Positions 36,989-48,726 of a DNA stretch of 64,000 bases are shown here, piece after piece. The number at the start of each line of letters is the position of its first letter. The first letter of the stretch is position 1. Origin of the DNA: Phyto melanocephala (taxonomy: Eukaryota > Arthropoda > Insecta > Diptera > Rhinophoridae). The stretch covers positions 15,791,201-15,855,200 of the forward strand of contig OW799237.1 of assembly GCA_941918925.1 (NCBI GenBank), read 5' to 3'. The notes beneath the pieces are model-generated. The model did no database searches. It was not told the origin of the DNA and was given only the letters and a program-made list of their open reading frames with translations. The position numbers were made by a program, and so were the translations under genes.

Positions 36989-38863
36989 ATGGCCCTAAAA
37001 AGACAAAATAGCCAGGATATTCGAAATCTTTTCGATAGCATTACCGAATCTGATGAGGAAGAGGTAGCAGATGATAACATTGATAGTGACTTTTCTGATT
37101 GTGATTTAGCAGCAGATGAAGCTGCTGTTGAATTGCAAAATATAGAAAACGAAGAAGAAAATATAGAAACTGGTGAAGAAGAAGAAGTACAAAATATTGA
37201 AACTGATGAGGAACCTGAAGTGGAAGAAGAAGGAATTTGGTATTACGCGCAAAATAAAAAGTACAAAAGAAAATGGAGAGCAAGTCCACCAAATGTAACC
37301 AGAGTTCGCGACTTTCAGATCTTGAGAGAACGACAAGGAATTTCTGCAGAAACAGCTGTAAATATAAATACTCATCTGTCCGCATTCAAAAAATTAGTTC
37401 CAGAGACATTAATAAATGTAATAGTGGCCGAAACAAATAGAAAAGCTCGCCATTTCTACACTATAAATAGTAACCCTGCACGTATTTGGTATGATACAAA
37501 TTCAAATGAAATTTATGCCCTGATTGGTATACTTATATACGCTGGTGTTCATAAAAACTGGGACGAAAGATTGGATGAATTGTACCGCCTAGACAATCGT
37601 CCTTTTTATCGGGCTGCAATGTCATTACAAAGAGTGCAGCAGCTTTTACGATTCCTGCGCTTCGACAATTATCAGACTAGAGCAGAACGTTTGAAGGAAG
37701 ATAAGCTAGCAGCTTTCCATGATGTTTGGAATATGTTTTTGGCAAATATCAAAGGACCTTATAAACCATCATCATTCTTAACTATAGATGAACAATTGGT
37801 ATTAACTCGTGGCCGATGTTCATTCAGACAGTATATACCATCAAAGCCAGGCAAGTACGGGATTAAGATTTTTTGGATTTGCGATGCGTTGAATTCGTAC
37901 CCATTGAAAGCAGAAGTTTATGTAGGCAAACAACCGAATGAGATACGTTCGGTTGATTACGCATTAAATTTAGTTCATCGATTATCTACACCATATATCA
38001 ATAAAGGACGAACTATTACGATGGATAACTTTTTTACAAGCTGTCCATTAGCAGAACAAATGTTGCAGAAAAAAACAACAATAATTGGAACAATTCGCTC
38101 AAATAAACCAGATCTACCTAAAGAATTTACGAACAAGGCCGAAATTAAGAAGCGAGACCTGAATTCTTCTAAATTTTGCTTCGACAACCATCTGACTTTG
38201 GTAAGTTATGTTCCGAAGCCAAACAAGAATGTATTGTTACTATCCACTCTACACAATGATGATATTGTTGACCTCGATACGAATAAACCCAACATAATAT
38301 TGGACTATAATAAAACAAAGGGAGGTGTTGACACACTCGACAAATTAGTTCGTACCTATACCTGCAAGAGAAAGACCAAACGATGGCCAATGGTTCTATT
38401 TTTTAATATGATTGATATCGCAGGTATAGCCGCTTATAATCTGTACAAATGTGCTAATCCACAACTATATATTCAGCGGAAAAACAATGAACGTAAAATC
38501 TTTTTGAAGGAGCTGGCTATGCAATTGGTAAATGATCATATATTGCACCGATTATCAAACCCACGGGCAATGAAAAAAAATGTTAAAATTGCTATTCATC
38601 AAATTGGATATGATATAATAAACATAAGACAGAGCACAACAACTGAAGGAACAGCGGCGAATAGATCTGTCAGTAAGCGACCAAGATGTTACATTTGCCC
38701 TCGATCCGCTGATAAAAAAACAGGAACAAGATGTTATGTCTGCAATCAGCCTTCTTGCACAACACATATAAAAACCGTTTGCATAAACTGTGTCAACGAA
38801 GAAGTAATGGATTCCCTTGAAGAAGAAAACAACGAAATCATGTCAGACGATGCATCTGGCTAA
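36989..38863 (+). CDS. piggyBac-family transposase, 624 aa, intact
   Basis: This is the cut-and-paste transposase that excises the element precisely and inserts it at TTAA. Residues 20-80 are very acidic (repeated Glu and Asp). The DDE core follows with the three expected Asp residues: D267 in LTIDEQL, D346 in TMDNFFTS and D448 in TKGGVDTLD. KTKRWPMVLFFNMIDIAG marks the conserved helix after the third Asp. The C-terminal Cys-rich zinc domain occupies about 567-601: C567, C570, C582, C585, C590, H593, C598 and C601. Length and domain order match the family (original piggyBac about 594 aa, with D268, D346 and D447). The ATG at 36989 is the first in-frame start and directly follows a likely splice acceptor. 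A polyadenylation signal AATAAA lies at 38921. No stop or frameshift was seen, so it may be functional. Confidence 0.95.
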   Translation: MALKRQNSQDIRNLFDSITESDEEEVADDNIDSDFSDCDLAADEAAVELQNIENEEENIETGEEEEVQNIETDEEPEVEEEGIWYYAQNKKYKRKWRASPPNVTRVRDFQILRERQGISAETAVNINTHLSAFKKLVPETLINVIVAETNRKARHFYTINSNPARIWYDTNSNEIYALIGILIYAGVHKNWDERLDELYRLDNRPFYRAAMSLQRVQQLLRFLRFDNYQTRAERLKEDKLAAFHDVWNMFLANIKGPYKPSSFLTIDEQLVLTRGRCSFRQYIPSKPGKYGIKIFWICDALNSYPLKAEVYVGKQPNEIRSVDYALNLVHRLSTPYINKGRTITMDNFFTSCPLAEQMLQKKTTIIGTIRSNKPDLPKEFTNKAEIKKRDLNSSKFCFDNHLTLVSYVPKPNKNVLLLSTLHNDDIVDLDTNKPNIILDYNKTKGGVDTLDKLVRTYTCKRKTKRWPMVLFFNMIDIAGIAAYNLYKCANPQLYIQRKNNERKIFLKELAMQLVNDHILHRLSNPRAMKKNVKIAIHQIGYDIINIRQSTTTEGTAANRSVSKRPRCYICPRSADKKTGTRCYVCNQPSCTTHIKTVCINCVNEEVMDSLEEENNEIMSDDASG

Positions 38864-39071
38864 TTTTTTATGTAATATAATATAATTTAAATTATCTTAA
38901 TGTCAATCTTATATATTCTGAATAAAATAAGTTTTTTTTTCATTAATAAATAACAATAGAAACGACTATTTTTTAACAAAAAGCTTAGAAAATGCATTTA
39001 AATATATGTGGGGTCAGGTTGACCCCATGCACAGACTATGTAAAATTTACTATGCACTGACAGAAGGTTAA

Positions 39072-40773
39072 ATATGCTTTTAGTTTAATTTGTTTTAATG
39101 ACTTGTGTTTTTGTTTTCAAGTTTAAAATAATGGTACAATATGTTGGAAAAACAATAACAAAATGATTTGAATATTTTATTTAAATGTTTAAATGGGAAT
39201 TAAAAGTTTGTGCGATCTAAAAATTCCTTAAATAAAATTAATTCTAACAGTTGTCGGAATTAAATTTGAAAACGTAATAAAATAATAATTTGTAGTCAAA
39301 AAGTCGAATCATTCGGTTTTATATTCTAATTGGATTAACAATTTTTAATTGAACATAAATCCAAAATTTTAGCTCTACACAACCTATTAATGTTTTATTG
39401 ATTTCAAATCCAATTACAACGATAATTGGATAACACGACAGTCCACTAATATGATTTAATTTTATTTTACAATCTGTAAATCGTTCAGATTGGATGTCGT
39501 CTTACGTTTCCAAACCTATTAAAATATATCAACATTTTGAACTTTGTAATGTAGGTTCTTGGAAACAACACACACGCTTGAAAAATTCGTTTATTTTTTA
39601 TACTTTTTTTTATATTGTTGTTTATCGTAAGCCTTAAAAATAATACATAAATACTTGTGAAATAAAATAAGTTTTTGTTTTTTCCTGTAAAACACATCAT
39701 CTAGTCATATAATCTCGGTTGCGGTTGGTTGTTGTTTTGTTTATGCTTGTTTAAATAATGTCAAGATTAATTATCTTTCCGCTGAAAGGTATTGTCTTGT
39801 CAATAATTGTCTTCCTTAAAAACACCACACATACATACATACATACATTTAATGACATACTTTTTATCCTACAAAAAAAATAAAAAAACAACAGCAAAAG
39901 CAACAAAGTTCTTACAACATGTTTTATATATTTTTTGTTTTTATTATTGCTGTAATAAACCACATACTTGTGTGTGTAAAAATTTTGTAATAAAAATATC
40001 CCGCTAGATCGTTTGAAGGCAAAGTTCTACTCAAAGTTTTCCAAATAGACTGCTGATAAGATGAACTCAAAGTGTGGTAGGAAATAGAAATCCTGGTTCT
40101 AATTAATTAAACTTCCTATAAAAGTAAAATTTACATGACATAATATTACGTTTATGCCTTTTATAAACGTTGGATTATTTCCTTTAAATAAACCTCTTGA
40201 GTTCTTTTATTGCAATCAAAAACAGTTGAAATTAGTTATAAAATTAAAAGCACTTTATTTATTTAAATACACTCAGGTATTGTTTTTATATCACTTTACT
40301 TATTACACTTATGGTTATACACTTTTATTATCAAACTCACTTTGATACACACTTTACAAGCTCTATTGTAATACTGATCATGTTAGCTGTGTTGTTCGGC
40401 TATTTATAGTAAGATAGTGGTGTTCGGTAACATTCGACACAGTTCTCGTATGTACATTCTAGTACATTCGAAAACCGTTACATTTAAATTAAGACGTTAA
40501 GTAATATGCACGAATAATAGAAGTGCCTAAAAGTATGCTACACATAATAAGAAACGTCATGTTCGAACAACCAGCGAAATAAACTAATACAAATAAAACT
40601 ACAGTAAATTAAACTAAAATAAATCTGTAACAATATTATAGTAATATAAGTTTTAAGACAGTCAGCGAATTTATCAAATTTCAACACATATTGCAGTTAA
40701 TTATTTATTGAACTAAACTAAAGATGAAAAGTCGATTGAAATATCACCTTCAATATATATCATTTATATAGTG
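39072..40773. other. AT-rich stretch without recognised genes
   Basis: Contains a (CATA)n microsatellite near 39830-39848. Several short overlapping frames at 39485-40345 are low-complexity. No gene supported. Confidence 0.45.
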
Positions 40774-41578
40774 CACGTAATCCTCCTACAATTAGGTACT
40801 TTTATCACGCGATTTCGCTATAACACGATTCACAAACATTTTTCTATAAAGCGGTACTATCACCTCCTACAACGCTATTTTTGCGAAAATGTTGTTATAA
40901 CGCAATTTTCTTAAACATTTTTGTTTTTATTTAAAAAGATTTTCCCGTAAATAGAATTTCAGAATTCAAACATTTGCTTTTTTAATGTAAAAACAGGGTT
41001 TTCCCCGTAATTAATATTCAAAAGTCGAAAAATCGAGATCAAGTCGGGATCTTCAAAATACCCTACCTCCATATCAGGAAATTTATATAGGTTTACGAAA
41101 GAAGAGAAAACAGACTTTAATTAACGCTTTTCAAAAACCAGTAATCGTCGAAAGGATATTCGAATCTGATAGTGGATCCACCTCTGATTTTGAATTAGTA
41201 CGACTAGAAACAAAATGTTCGAGACAGCCTGAAACCATACTAAGTGATGAATAAGGCTAAGATTTGTATAAAGTTGCGGCTTTATTTTGGTTTTGTTTTA
41301 ATAAATCTTTGAATTAAAATTTTTTTATTTTGATTTAAAATTCCATTTTTATTATGTGTTGTTGAAATAATTAAAGTATTTATTATCAAATTATGTGTTA
41401 TGTTTTAATAAATACTTTAAAAAATATGTGAAGTACATAAGAGTACAGTATAAGAATCAATTTTGCGATTTGGAACCAAACTCTGATTTTTGTATGGAGT
41501 TAATGTCTTCTACAACGTGATTTATTATAACGTGTCTTTTGTTAGGAACCTATCTACCGCGTTATAGGAGGGTTACCT
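40774..41578 (+). mobile_element. pogo/Tigger-like DNA transposon relic
   Basis: The left end CACGTAATCCTCCTACAA and the right end, reversed, CAGGTAACCCTCCTATAA, are inverted repeats of the type used by pogo/Tigger elements. Inside, 41093-41254 encodes an open peptide beginning LRKKRKQTLINAFQKP and ending shortly after LSDE at a TAA. Its basic then acidic/Ser-rich character is like the tail of pogo-type transposases. It is followed by AATAAATC near 41299. The catalytic region is missing, so it is an internally deleted remnant. The flanking dinucleotide is not a clear TA pair. Confidence 0.6.
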
Positions 41579-41622
41579 GTGCTTCTTTTTTGAATTTCAG
41601 TTGTTTTTATATCTCAGGTGGT

Positions 41623-41826
41623 GTAGGTTAGGTTATGTAGAACAGGCAGCTGTTGTGCAGCTCACTTGGGTCCATCATATTGATCCCTTTGTGATACTTG
41701 AATAGAACAGAAAGAATAGAATAGAATAGAATAGAAAAGAAAGAGAAGCAGACCAGTCCAGACTCTTTGATTGGAATCGAACCCGCAGTCTACAGACTAG
41801 CAAACCAGCACACTACTCAGCCTAAT
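41623..41826 (-). mobile_element. tRNA-headed SINE (tail type 1)
   Basis: On the minus strand, GGCTGAGTAGTGTGCTGG (A-box-like) is followed about 35 bases on by GGGTTCGATTCC, an excellent B box. AGAGTCTGGACTGG and a short TATTC/TCTAT-type tandem tract come next, then TATCACAAAGGGATC, GGACCCAAGTGAGCT and CACAACAGCTGCCTGTTC. The end is ACATAACCTAACC. This is the best-conserved pol III promoter among the SINE copies. It lies 45 bp from the pogo-like relic. Confidence 0.75.
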
Positions 41827-42184
41827 TTTCCCAGCAAATTTATTTAAAAAACGAAAAACTCAGAACTGTTGGGTAGCATTATCTAATACCCGTACAAATA
41901 CACATATACATAGTACACGTTTATATGTGTGCAATTAGATGTTAATGTGTTTTAAAGATATTTTTTATATAATTTTTATAAAAATGTTTTCAAAAATATT
42001 TATGGCAGTAAACAGGGATTAAGTTCAATTAATAACAATGTTAACATGTAGCAATGGTTTGAACAGAAAAATTAGTTGCAAGAATTTCAATAAATGATTT
42101 AATTTGGAAAAAAAAAAATTTTGTAGCCATTTTCTATTAATTTTGGCGAACTTTTCTGTTTAAACTAATATTTAAATTTTTAAT
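41827..42184. other. AT-rich spacer
   Basis: A+T-rich DNA with no supported feature. Confidence 0.5.
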
Positions 42185-42640
42185 CAAATTAATAAATATA
42201 CATATAACAAGAGCAAATTGAAATAAGAAATCGGTCTTTTTGTTTACAAATATAACAACTTCCTACAACTGCGATACGAACACTAGCGTCGCGATTTGGT
42301 ACGTAGGATATTCCTGCTGTTACATTACTCCCAATTTCTTGCCCAAGAACATCTTGTATTGCTGATCGGGTAAACAATTTTGTACATACCTTTGGATTGT
42401 GACTGCGTTTTTCTACATTTTCTTGTGTTCCATATAAATAATATATCCTGCCAATGCTGCTACGTCGATAATATTGTATGAACGCCTACTTTAGTTTGGT
42501 TGTAATACATTATAATTTCAGGCTCAGCAGTCAAATTTGGTTCTGTTTCCGGCTTTGAATGCGTAGTAGATAACATAATCACAGCCTTTTTCTTTTTTGG
42601 CACGAAGGAACACATTTTCAGTACATTTTAGAAAGGCCCC
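42185..42640 (-). pseudogene. piggyBac transposase relic (second family), C-terminal half
   Basis: Minus-strand translation from about 42620 reads KKKKAVIMLSTTHSKPE and then EIIMYYNQTKVGVHT. This corresponds to the segment that includes the third catalytic Asp (usually MYYNQTKGGVDTLD) in piggyBac transposases; here His replaces that Asp. A later segment near 42240 has SCYICKQKDRF, suggesting the start of the Cys-rich domain. Frameshifts divide the fragment, and the first two Asp motifs are missing. The residues differ clearly from the intact copy at 36989-38863, so it is another family. Confidence 0.65.
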
Positions 42641-43160
42641 TACTCAAAAAATTGTAACTTTAGAGGAAAAAGGAAAAACGTAAAAGAAACTGCATTATCA
42701 CAATTTATTTTGTTTTTTTAAATTTTTTGTAAAACTGTTTTATTTGATATTATTTGTGTCGAGGTGTATTTGTGTGAAATATATTCAAATCACTGAAAAA
42801 GGCAATTTCGTAAAAAAAAAAAATTTTTTTTATTACCATTATTGAAAGTATATCATAGGGGTTTCACAAAGAATTTTATTCCGTAAGTTTTTTTTAATCT
42901 AAGCAGATGATTAGTTTATTGTAGCCTGTCCCAGGATAATGATCGGTCGTTACATAGAAACAACGTTTTCATATTTATTGTCTAGTGTTACAGGTCATCG
43001 CTAGGATGTGTGTGGTCTGGCTAAACATTGCCATTTGAACTGCAGGCGGTACCTCTTGAATGTGCCTGTGATGTATACTCTTATTTGATGTCAAGACTGA
43101 CCCATCATCAGGGGTCCTCTTCTATTATTGGCTGAAATCATACATATTACATATTTTATT
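42641..43160. other. Spacer without recognised genes
   Basis: Moderately complex DNA at 42920-43130 that I cannot assign to a repeat family or gene. Confidence 0.4.
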
Positions 43161-43575
43161 ATACCCTTCACACAGTGAAAAATTGTTAATTGTTTTAAAA
43201 AATTTTTTTTAATTGTTTTTTTATTTTTTATTTAATATATTATTTATATTTTTATTATTATTTTTTTTAATTTTTTTTTTATTTTTTTTTTGTTTTATAT
43301 ATATTATATATATAATAATTTTTTTTTAATTTTTTTTTAAATTTTTTTTTTTTAAAATTTTTTTTTTTAAGTATTTTTTAAAATTTTTTTTTTTTCGTTT
43401 TTTTTTTTAACAAATATACGTGAATTTATAATCTTACAATGGGATGTTTTTATATATGTATGTACGTATTTCATATGGGATGAATGGTGACACAAACTAC
43501 TGTTATTGCATGACTACACGTTGTGAAGGGTATATAAGATTCGGCACAGCCGAATATAGCGCTCTTGCTTGTTTT
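43161..43575 (+). mobile_element. mini-me-like repeat, internally deleted copy 5
   Basis: Starts ATACCCTTCACACAGTG and ends with TTCGGCACAGCCGAA, then GCTCTTGCTTGTTTTT. The ends are almost the same as in copies 1 and 3. The core and the (GTCY)n tract are missing, and about 220 bases of T-rich homopolymer DNA (43190-43400) fill the interior. Confidence 0.7.
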
Positions 43576-46480
43576 TGGTTGGTTTTATCTAGTAAATTTT
43601 CACTTTATTTGTACCAGAGCGTATTTCAATTTGTAGTTTAGAGAACCAAATTGAATAGAATATACCTCACTACAGATATTTCAATGATAATTCTTTTAAC
43701 TTCTAGTAATTTTGACTTATTTAAATAACAGTGTTTTATTTGTTTTTTTTTTAATTCCTTTTATATGGTTTTTTATATAAATATTTTTTCCACAGATTTT
43801 TTAAAATTTTAATTTATACAAATCTTAATGAAATTTTTTCTATTTGCAGTGAATTTCTTTGATTTTTATTAATTTTGTCAACAAACAGGTTTAAAGCTCG
43901 CTTGTTAGTGATAATCAAAAATTTGATGTATTATCAAGAACAACATAATTTTTTTTACAATTATGGGGCTGATTTTGATTATTCAAAAAGGTTGAGGTCG
44001 AATGGCTCTTTGACCTCTTTGTATTAATTTTATAACTAAAGCTTTAATTTCTAGCATTTAGTTCAGGTACAAGAATTATATATTGACACTTTGAATCCAC
44101 AGACAGGTTCCGCAGACAAGCAGGCGAGCCTGTAGAAAATCTGTAAATTACTGTTATATAATTTAAGCATAGACATCTAATATAGACAGACTAATATATA
44201 TGTGCAAAGGATTCTTATAAATATAACCATCAGACAGACAATATTATATAAACCCTTGTAAAAAGAAATGCACAAAAAATTCTTAACACAACTTCATGGC
44301 TCTTGTCCCTCTTTTGCCTCTGCACGTCAAAGACCATTAATCCACTTGTCATTTTGTATGGCGCAACAGTCAAATTTCATGAGTTTTTAAATCACAATGT
44401 CCACTTACGTTTTATAGAAATTGCTTGAGTAATAAAACCATTTTTAGAACAATTCAAACACTTTTTTCACGTACTCTTCTATTTCTAAATACAGCGATGA
44501 GCAGTAGCTTCACAATTTAAGCAACGTTGACTTAACAAACTGATCATAAATATTGCTGCAACCATATATAAAAACAGAAAACTTTTCTGCCTAAAAGTCA
44601 ATGAAATTGAGAATCCAAATGCGTTCCTTAAAAAAAACATTCACTTGTTTTTTGTAAATTTTTGTTTGTTTGAGGCCGTTATTGCCTCTTTTATAAAGCA
44701 TGCTTTTAAATAAAAAGAATATTTGTTGACTGGCTGCATTTTAGCAATGCACCTTGCATTCGTTTTAAACCTTTGCTACATTTTTTCTTTTCCTTAGGTT
44801 TATGTAGCAACATCATTCTTTACAATAATGTCATGATTTCGTATGAGCGTTTCTTGCTATTCGTAAACTTCTTTTGTCTGTTGCAGAAAACAACCAACAA
44901 CAATTACTGTACACTACATTGAGCAGAAGATCAAAGGGATGGAGAAGAAGTCATCTTTTGCTGTGCTCACATAAAAATTGACATACACACAGCATGTTAC
45001 CTCCTTGCGAATGTGAAGATGATGATGGCTGAATGGTTGTTGGTTACTTTAGCTGCTTCACTCTAAGGATGACTACATGACTAGCTTACTGGCTTAGTTT
45101 GCTGGTTGTGTGGAGATGGCTGTATGACGGCTGCTGGTTAGAGTTTTTCTTTGGTATAGTTTTTGCTCTGCTCTCTTTTTTTCTTTTGTTTATTGTATTA
45201 TTTTTGTAGCTTCTTATTCTGGCATATTGAGTGCTGATGATGCTCGCCAATATTTAAACAGTAAGTGCTTTAACAGAAATATATAACCTTGTATTATTCC
45301 ATAACGTTTAAATATTTTTTCTAGTAACAGCAACATATTGTATGTTGCTGCCATTGTTGTAGCAAACCAATTTTTTTTTTGTTTCAATACCTTTACGTTT
45401 TTTTTTTGTAGGTGAGTGAGTATGTATGTGTGTGTGTGTGGGTTTTTTTTGGCATACCACAAGAAATTGTGTGATTTATTTGATGTGTCAAGTAAAGCGT
45501 TCAATTAGTGACTTAAATTCTGTTTATATGTAGGCAATAGAATTTTTATGCATGCACATACAAATACTGCGTAATCCAGTGAACAATTCAAAAATTAAAA
45601 TAAGAACGAGAAGCTTTTCGAATCGTTTTAAAGGTGAGCTTTATTAGTGAAAAAAATTATAATAATAAGGTAGACAGGTTTAAATAGTATTTAATTACAT
45701 GGTACACCATATACCTTAATTTTAAACGCCCTTTACTTGGTTGTAAAAATTTCTAAAATAAGGTGAACCCATTCCGATTTTTTGAATGGAATAACAACGT
45801 AACTTCCATATATATTCAAGAAGCGTTCAGCACTAACGCAGTATGTTGACTTACGTGTGCCTAATGGCAAATTATTTAATTTTTTAGAAGAACGCGCAAC
45901 CAGATACGTTGTTATTTTTGAACATATTTAAGGTTATTTTCTGATTATTTTTCAATTCACTAAAACCTATAATTACTTGTGCACAACTTAATTTGACATA
46001 CGCTGCTTTCTCTGCACACACTTTTAATCTTCGTAACACTTTGCTTATTTTAGTCTTCGGTATGATCTAATTTTAAAATGATTTTTGTGTGAAATTTTTA
46101 TAAGAAAATTGTAAGATTTTTATTGACATGAATTATAAATAAAAGTTTAAAAAGTTCAATACCTTACCCGATTTTTTAAATAAAACGGTTTTGTGGCTCT
46201 CCTAAAAAATTTGATTTTAAGACATACATGATTGCCCATGAAAACCACAAAAATATAAAAATATCCGTATTTCTTATTTTTATTATATACAAAATTAAAG
46301 CAAAAAAAATATTTTTTAGTAAAATGAATTGAAATAAATTTAGTAAAAATAAGTAAAAAAAAAATTTCTACAAATATGTAAAGGGTCCGCCATCTAACGT
46401 TTTTTTTTTTCAACTAGTGCTTATTTCGTGAATGGCAACACTTAGCTCATATCTGATCTGAAAGATAATTAGGTTTAACC
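43576..46480. other. Long stretch without recognised genes
   Basis: A+T-rich. A perfect 12-bp inverted repeat (AATAACAACGTA at 45790-45801 and its complement at 45905-45916) could bound a 127-bp element, but no other evidence supports it. A (GT)n-rich tract lies at 45424-45441. Confidence 0.4.
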
Positions 46481-46485
46481 TTCTG

Positions 46486-46690
46486 CTGAACGAATATGGT
46501 TGTGTATACGCTTCGCTAAGTGGGCCTGCGATCGACTTACAGAAGATGTCGATTTTGCCAAAAAAATCATCTTTTCAGATGAAGCTCATTTTGATCTTGG
46601 CGTGTATGTAAACAAGCGAAATTGTGGCATTTGGGGCACAGAAAACCCCCACGCATACATTGAAAAGCCGATACACCCAAAACGAAAAAC
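46486..46690 (+). pseudogene. Mariner transposase fragment around the first catalytic Asp
   Basis: About 62 codons read IRFAKWACDRLTEDVDF, then KKIIFSDEAHFDLGVYVNK, then IWGTENPHAYIEKPIHPKR. This is the mariner segment spanning the first catalytic Asp (SDEAHF). The open frame is well preserved (nominal ORF 46500-46790), but it runs into A-rich DNA after HPKR, and upstream homology stops near the start. It is a short insertion fragment or a deletion remnant, not a gene. It is more intact at the protein level than most relics here. Confidence 0.75.
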
Positions 46691-46917
46691 AAATTTAAAA
46701 ATATATAATAAAAAAATTTTCCAAAAAATAAAAATATGTAATAATAATATTTTGCGAAAAAAAAATTCTAAAACTTTTATTAAAAAATAAATTAAAAAAA
46801 TATAAATCAAAATATCAAAAAAAAAAAAATTATAATAAAATACAAATAAAAGCAGGAGTGTGAGAGGGAGGAGTAGGTGTTTGATAATTTTTTTCGTTTG
46901 ATTTAATTTTCAAATAA

Positions 46918-48726
46918 CTAGCAAATTATCCGCAACTTCGCTAGCGCAATTTTTACTATTTATTGTTTACTGAAGTTCATTTTTGACTAAAAAATAACTT
47001 TTCATACAAATTATGATAACTTGTTTAATTATAAATTTTATTAGAAAAACTAAAAAGTACTGCAAGGACATATCGAGGATATATGTTCTACCTCAGCCAA
47101 AAACAATGCTTCTGATTTAAAAAAATTTCAAATTATGAATTTAAAAAATGCAAGACTAACACATTGCTCTTCTCGTTAATGTTGTTGTCAACTTGGATTA
47201 TTAGTAACTAATTTCAGAATTCTACGTATATTCCAAAACCAAACAATAACAAAACATAAGCATACAAGTGAGAAATATTAAACTTTTTGGTCGCCCATAA
47301 TATTTCTAGTCTCATTACGGCTTAGTAGTCACATAAGCAAAGAATCTACAAACGTAGAGGTACAACAAAAATAGGAAAAACTACGTTATTATTTTTATTT
47401 TAAACATTAATCAACAGTTCCTAATACCAAAATTCAAGCTTCATAAATGTAGAAAATAGAAAAAGTACCACAAAAACCCAAAAAAACCTTATGGTCTCAG
47501 CCAAATCTCGAATTATTTGTATTTAGTTTCGAAATTCTAGCCTCATAAACGTAGTAAATACAAAAAGAACCATAAAAACCCAAAGACGATCAGTTTAATT
47601 TGCCTCTTTCTTTTCAGTCTCAACTAAAATCAAAAATCTTGCGTCACAAATATGGGAAATACAAAAAGTATCATTAAAATTAAAAAAGTCTTCTTAGGGA
47701 TTCCATATCATTCACAGTCTTAACTTAGTTCAAAAATCCATAATTTTAAAATTCTATATTCATAAACTTCGAATTTACAAAAGGTACCGAAATAAAGATA
47801 ACAGCATATTTTTAGATTTACATACAAGCTCCATGTTTAAAATGTTTAAATGTCTATTAAAATGTAATAAAATGTTTTAAAAGACATCAAAAGTAAAAAA
47901 ATCCACCGTTTTTTTGCAAAAAAAAAAAATTAAATAAAAAAGAATATAATAAGTATGTTGCAAAAAGTACCAAACTTTTATTCCCGAATTTTTTCCTTTC
48001 TCCCCTTTATGAATCTGTATAAATTTTTACTTAATTACAGAGCATTTTATGTCTAATGAAATCCCTATTACCATTTTTTTTCGAATTAGACCTGTAATAA
48101 GAATTATATATATGTATTTTATTCTCATATTTTTCTATTTTTGGTACTTTTTTTGTCCTCCTAAAAATTTCAAACAATTTCACCTTAATAATAGTCCATA
48201 TTTAAATGGGCAATAACAAATATCAATTAATGTGTCGAATAGTACAGAAAATTTTTATCTTTAGTACCAATTTTATCAAAGTACATAAAATAGGGTCATG
48301 CGAATTTGCAAAAAGGGCCGACATTATATTAACAATTTTTCCGCGAATTGACTAATACAATTTAAATTTTTTTTGTAGCTTTATGTGTTTGGAATAACAT
48401 TAGGTACCCAAAAAGTTTTAAATTAAAGTTTCTACCCACTTTTACCCCTTAGGGGCTAAAAATTAAAAAAAGGCCTGACACTTGTCCGCTTATTTTTTAA
48501 ATTAGATTACAATACCTTTTTAAGAAAATCTGTATAATTTTTAGTTAAACAGACATAAGGTAACCGATTTTACCCATTTGTAATCTTTTTTACAACCTAA
48601 AAAATCAAATTTCCTACAATCCCTTCTTAGTGGAGCTATATTTCAAACTGTACAAATTTCATGTCTCTAACTTTAATAATGAATCAGTCAGTCAGTCATA
48701 CATTTAAGTTACTCTTTTATATATAT
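46918..48726 (-). mobile_element. Helitron-like element B with internal degenerate tandem repeats
   Basis: Read on the minus strand, the 3' end is GCGAAGTTGCGGATAATTTG then CTAG followed by T, fitting the CTRR|T terminus of Helitrons. The 5' part begins with TATATATAAAAG and a GACTGACTGACTGATT run, comparable to element A at 58051. The interior holds about five loosely repeated units (near 47345, 47440, 47541, 47640 and 47757) sharing a pattern like CATAAACGTAGTAAATACAA. No Rep/helicase frame is present, so it is non-autonomous. The exact 5' end is not certain and does not show the usual TC. Confidence 0.5.

Larger units (their letters stand above)
36465..39067 (+). mobile_element. Structurally complete piggyBac-family transposon
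   Basis: The element is 2603 bp, flanked by TTAA at 36461-36464 and 39068-39071. Both ends carry the same 18-base inverted repeat, CCTTCTGTCAGTGCATAG. Next to the ends are palindromes of the form GGGGTCAnnnTGACCCC at 36482-36498, 36670-36686 (one mismatch) and 39010-39026, each joined to TGCAT. It encloses one uninterrupted transposase gene (36989-38863). Precise ends, matching terminal repeats and an open frame all point to a recent insertion that may still be mobile. It has no homologous second copy in this window. Confidence 0.93.

Noticed and set aside
37041..37385. 114- and 89-codon frames on the minus strand
   Set aside because: They lie opposite the Glu/Asp-rich N-terminus of the piggyBac transposase, where GAA-rich codons leave the complement open.
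45790..45916. 127-bp unit bounded by a perfect 12-bp inverted repeat (AATAACAACGTA)
   Set aside because: A 12-bp match is plausible by chance in 64 kb of biased DNA, and no target duplication or second copy was seen.
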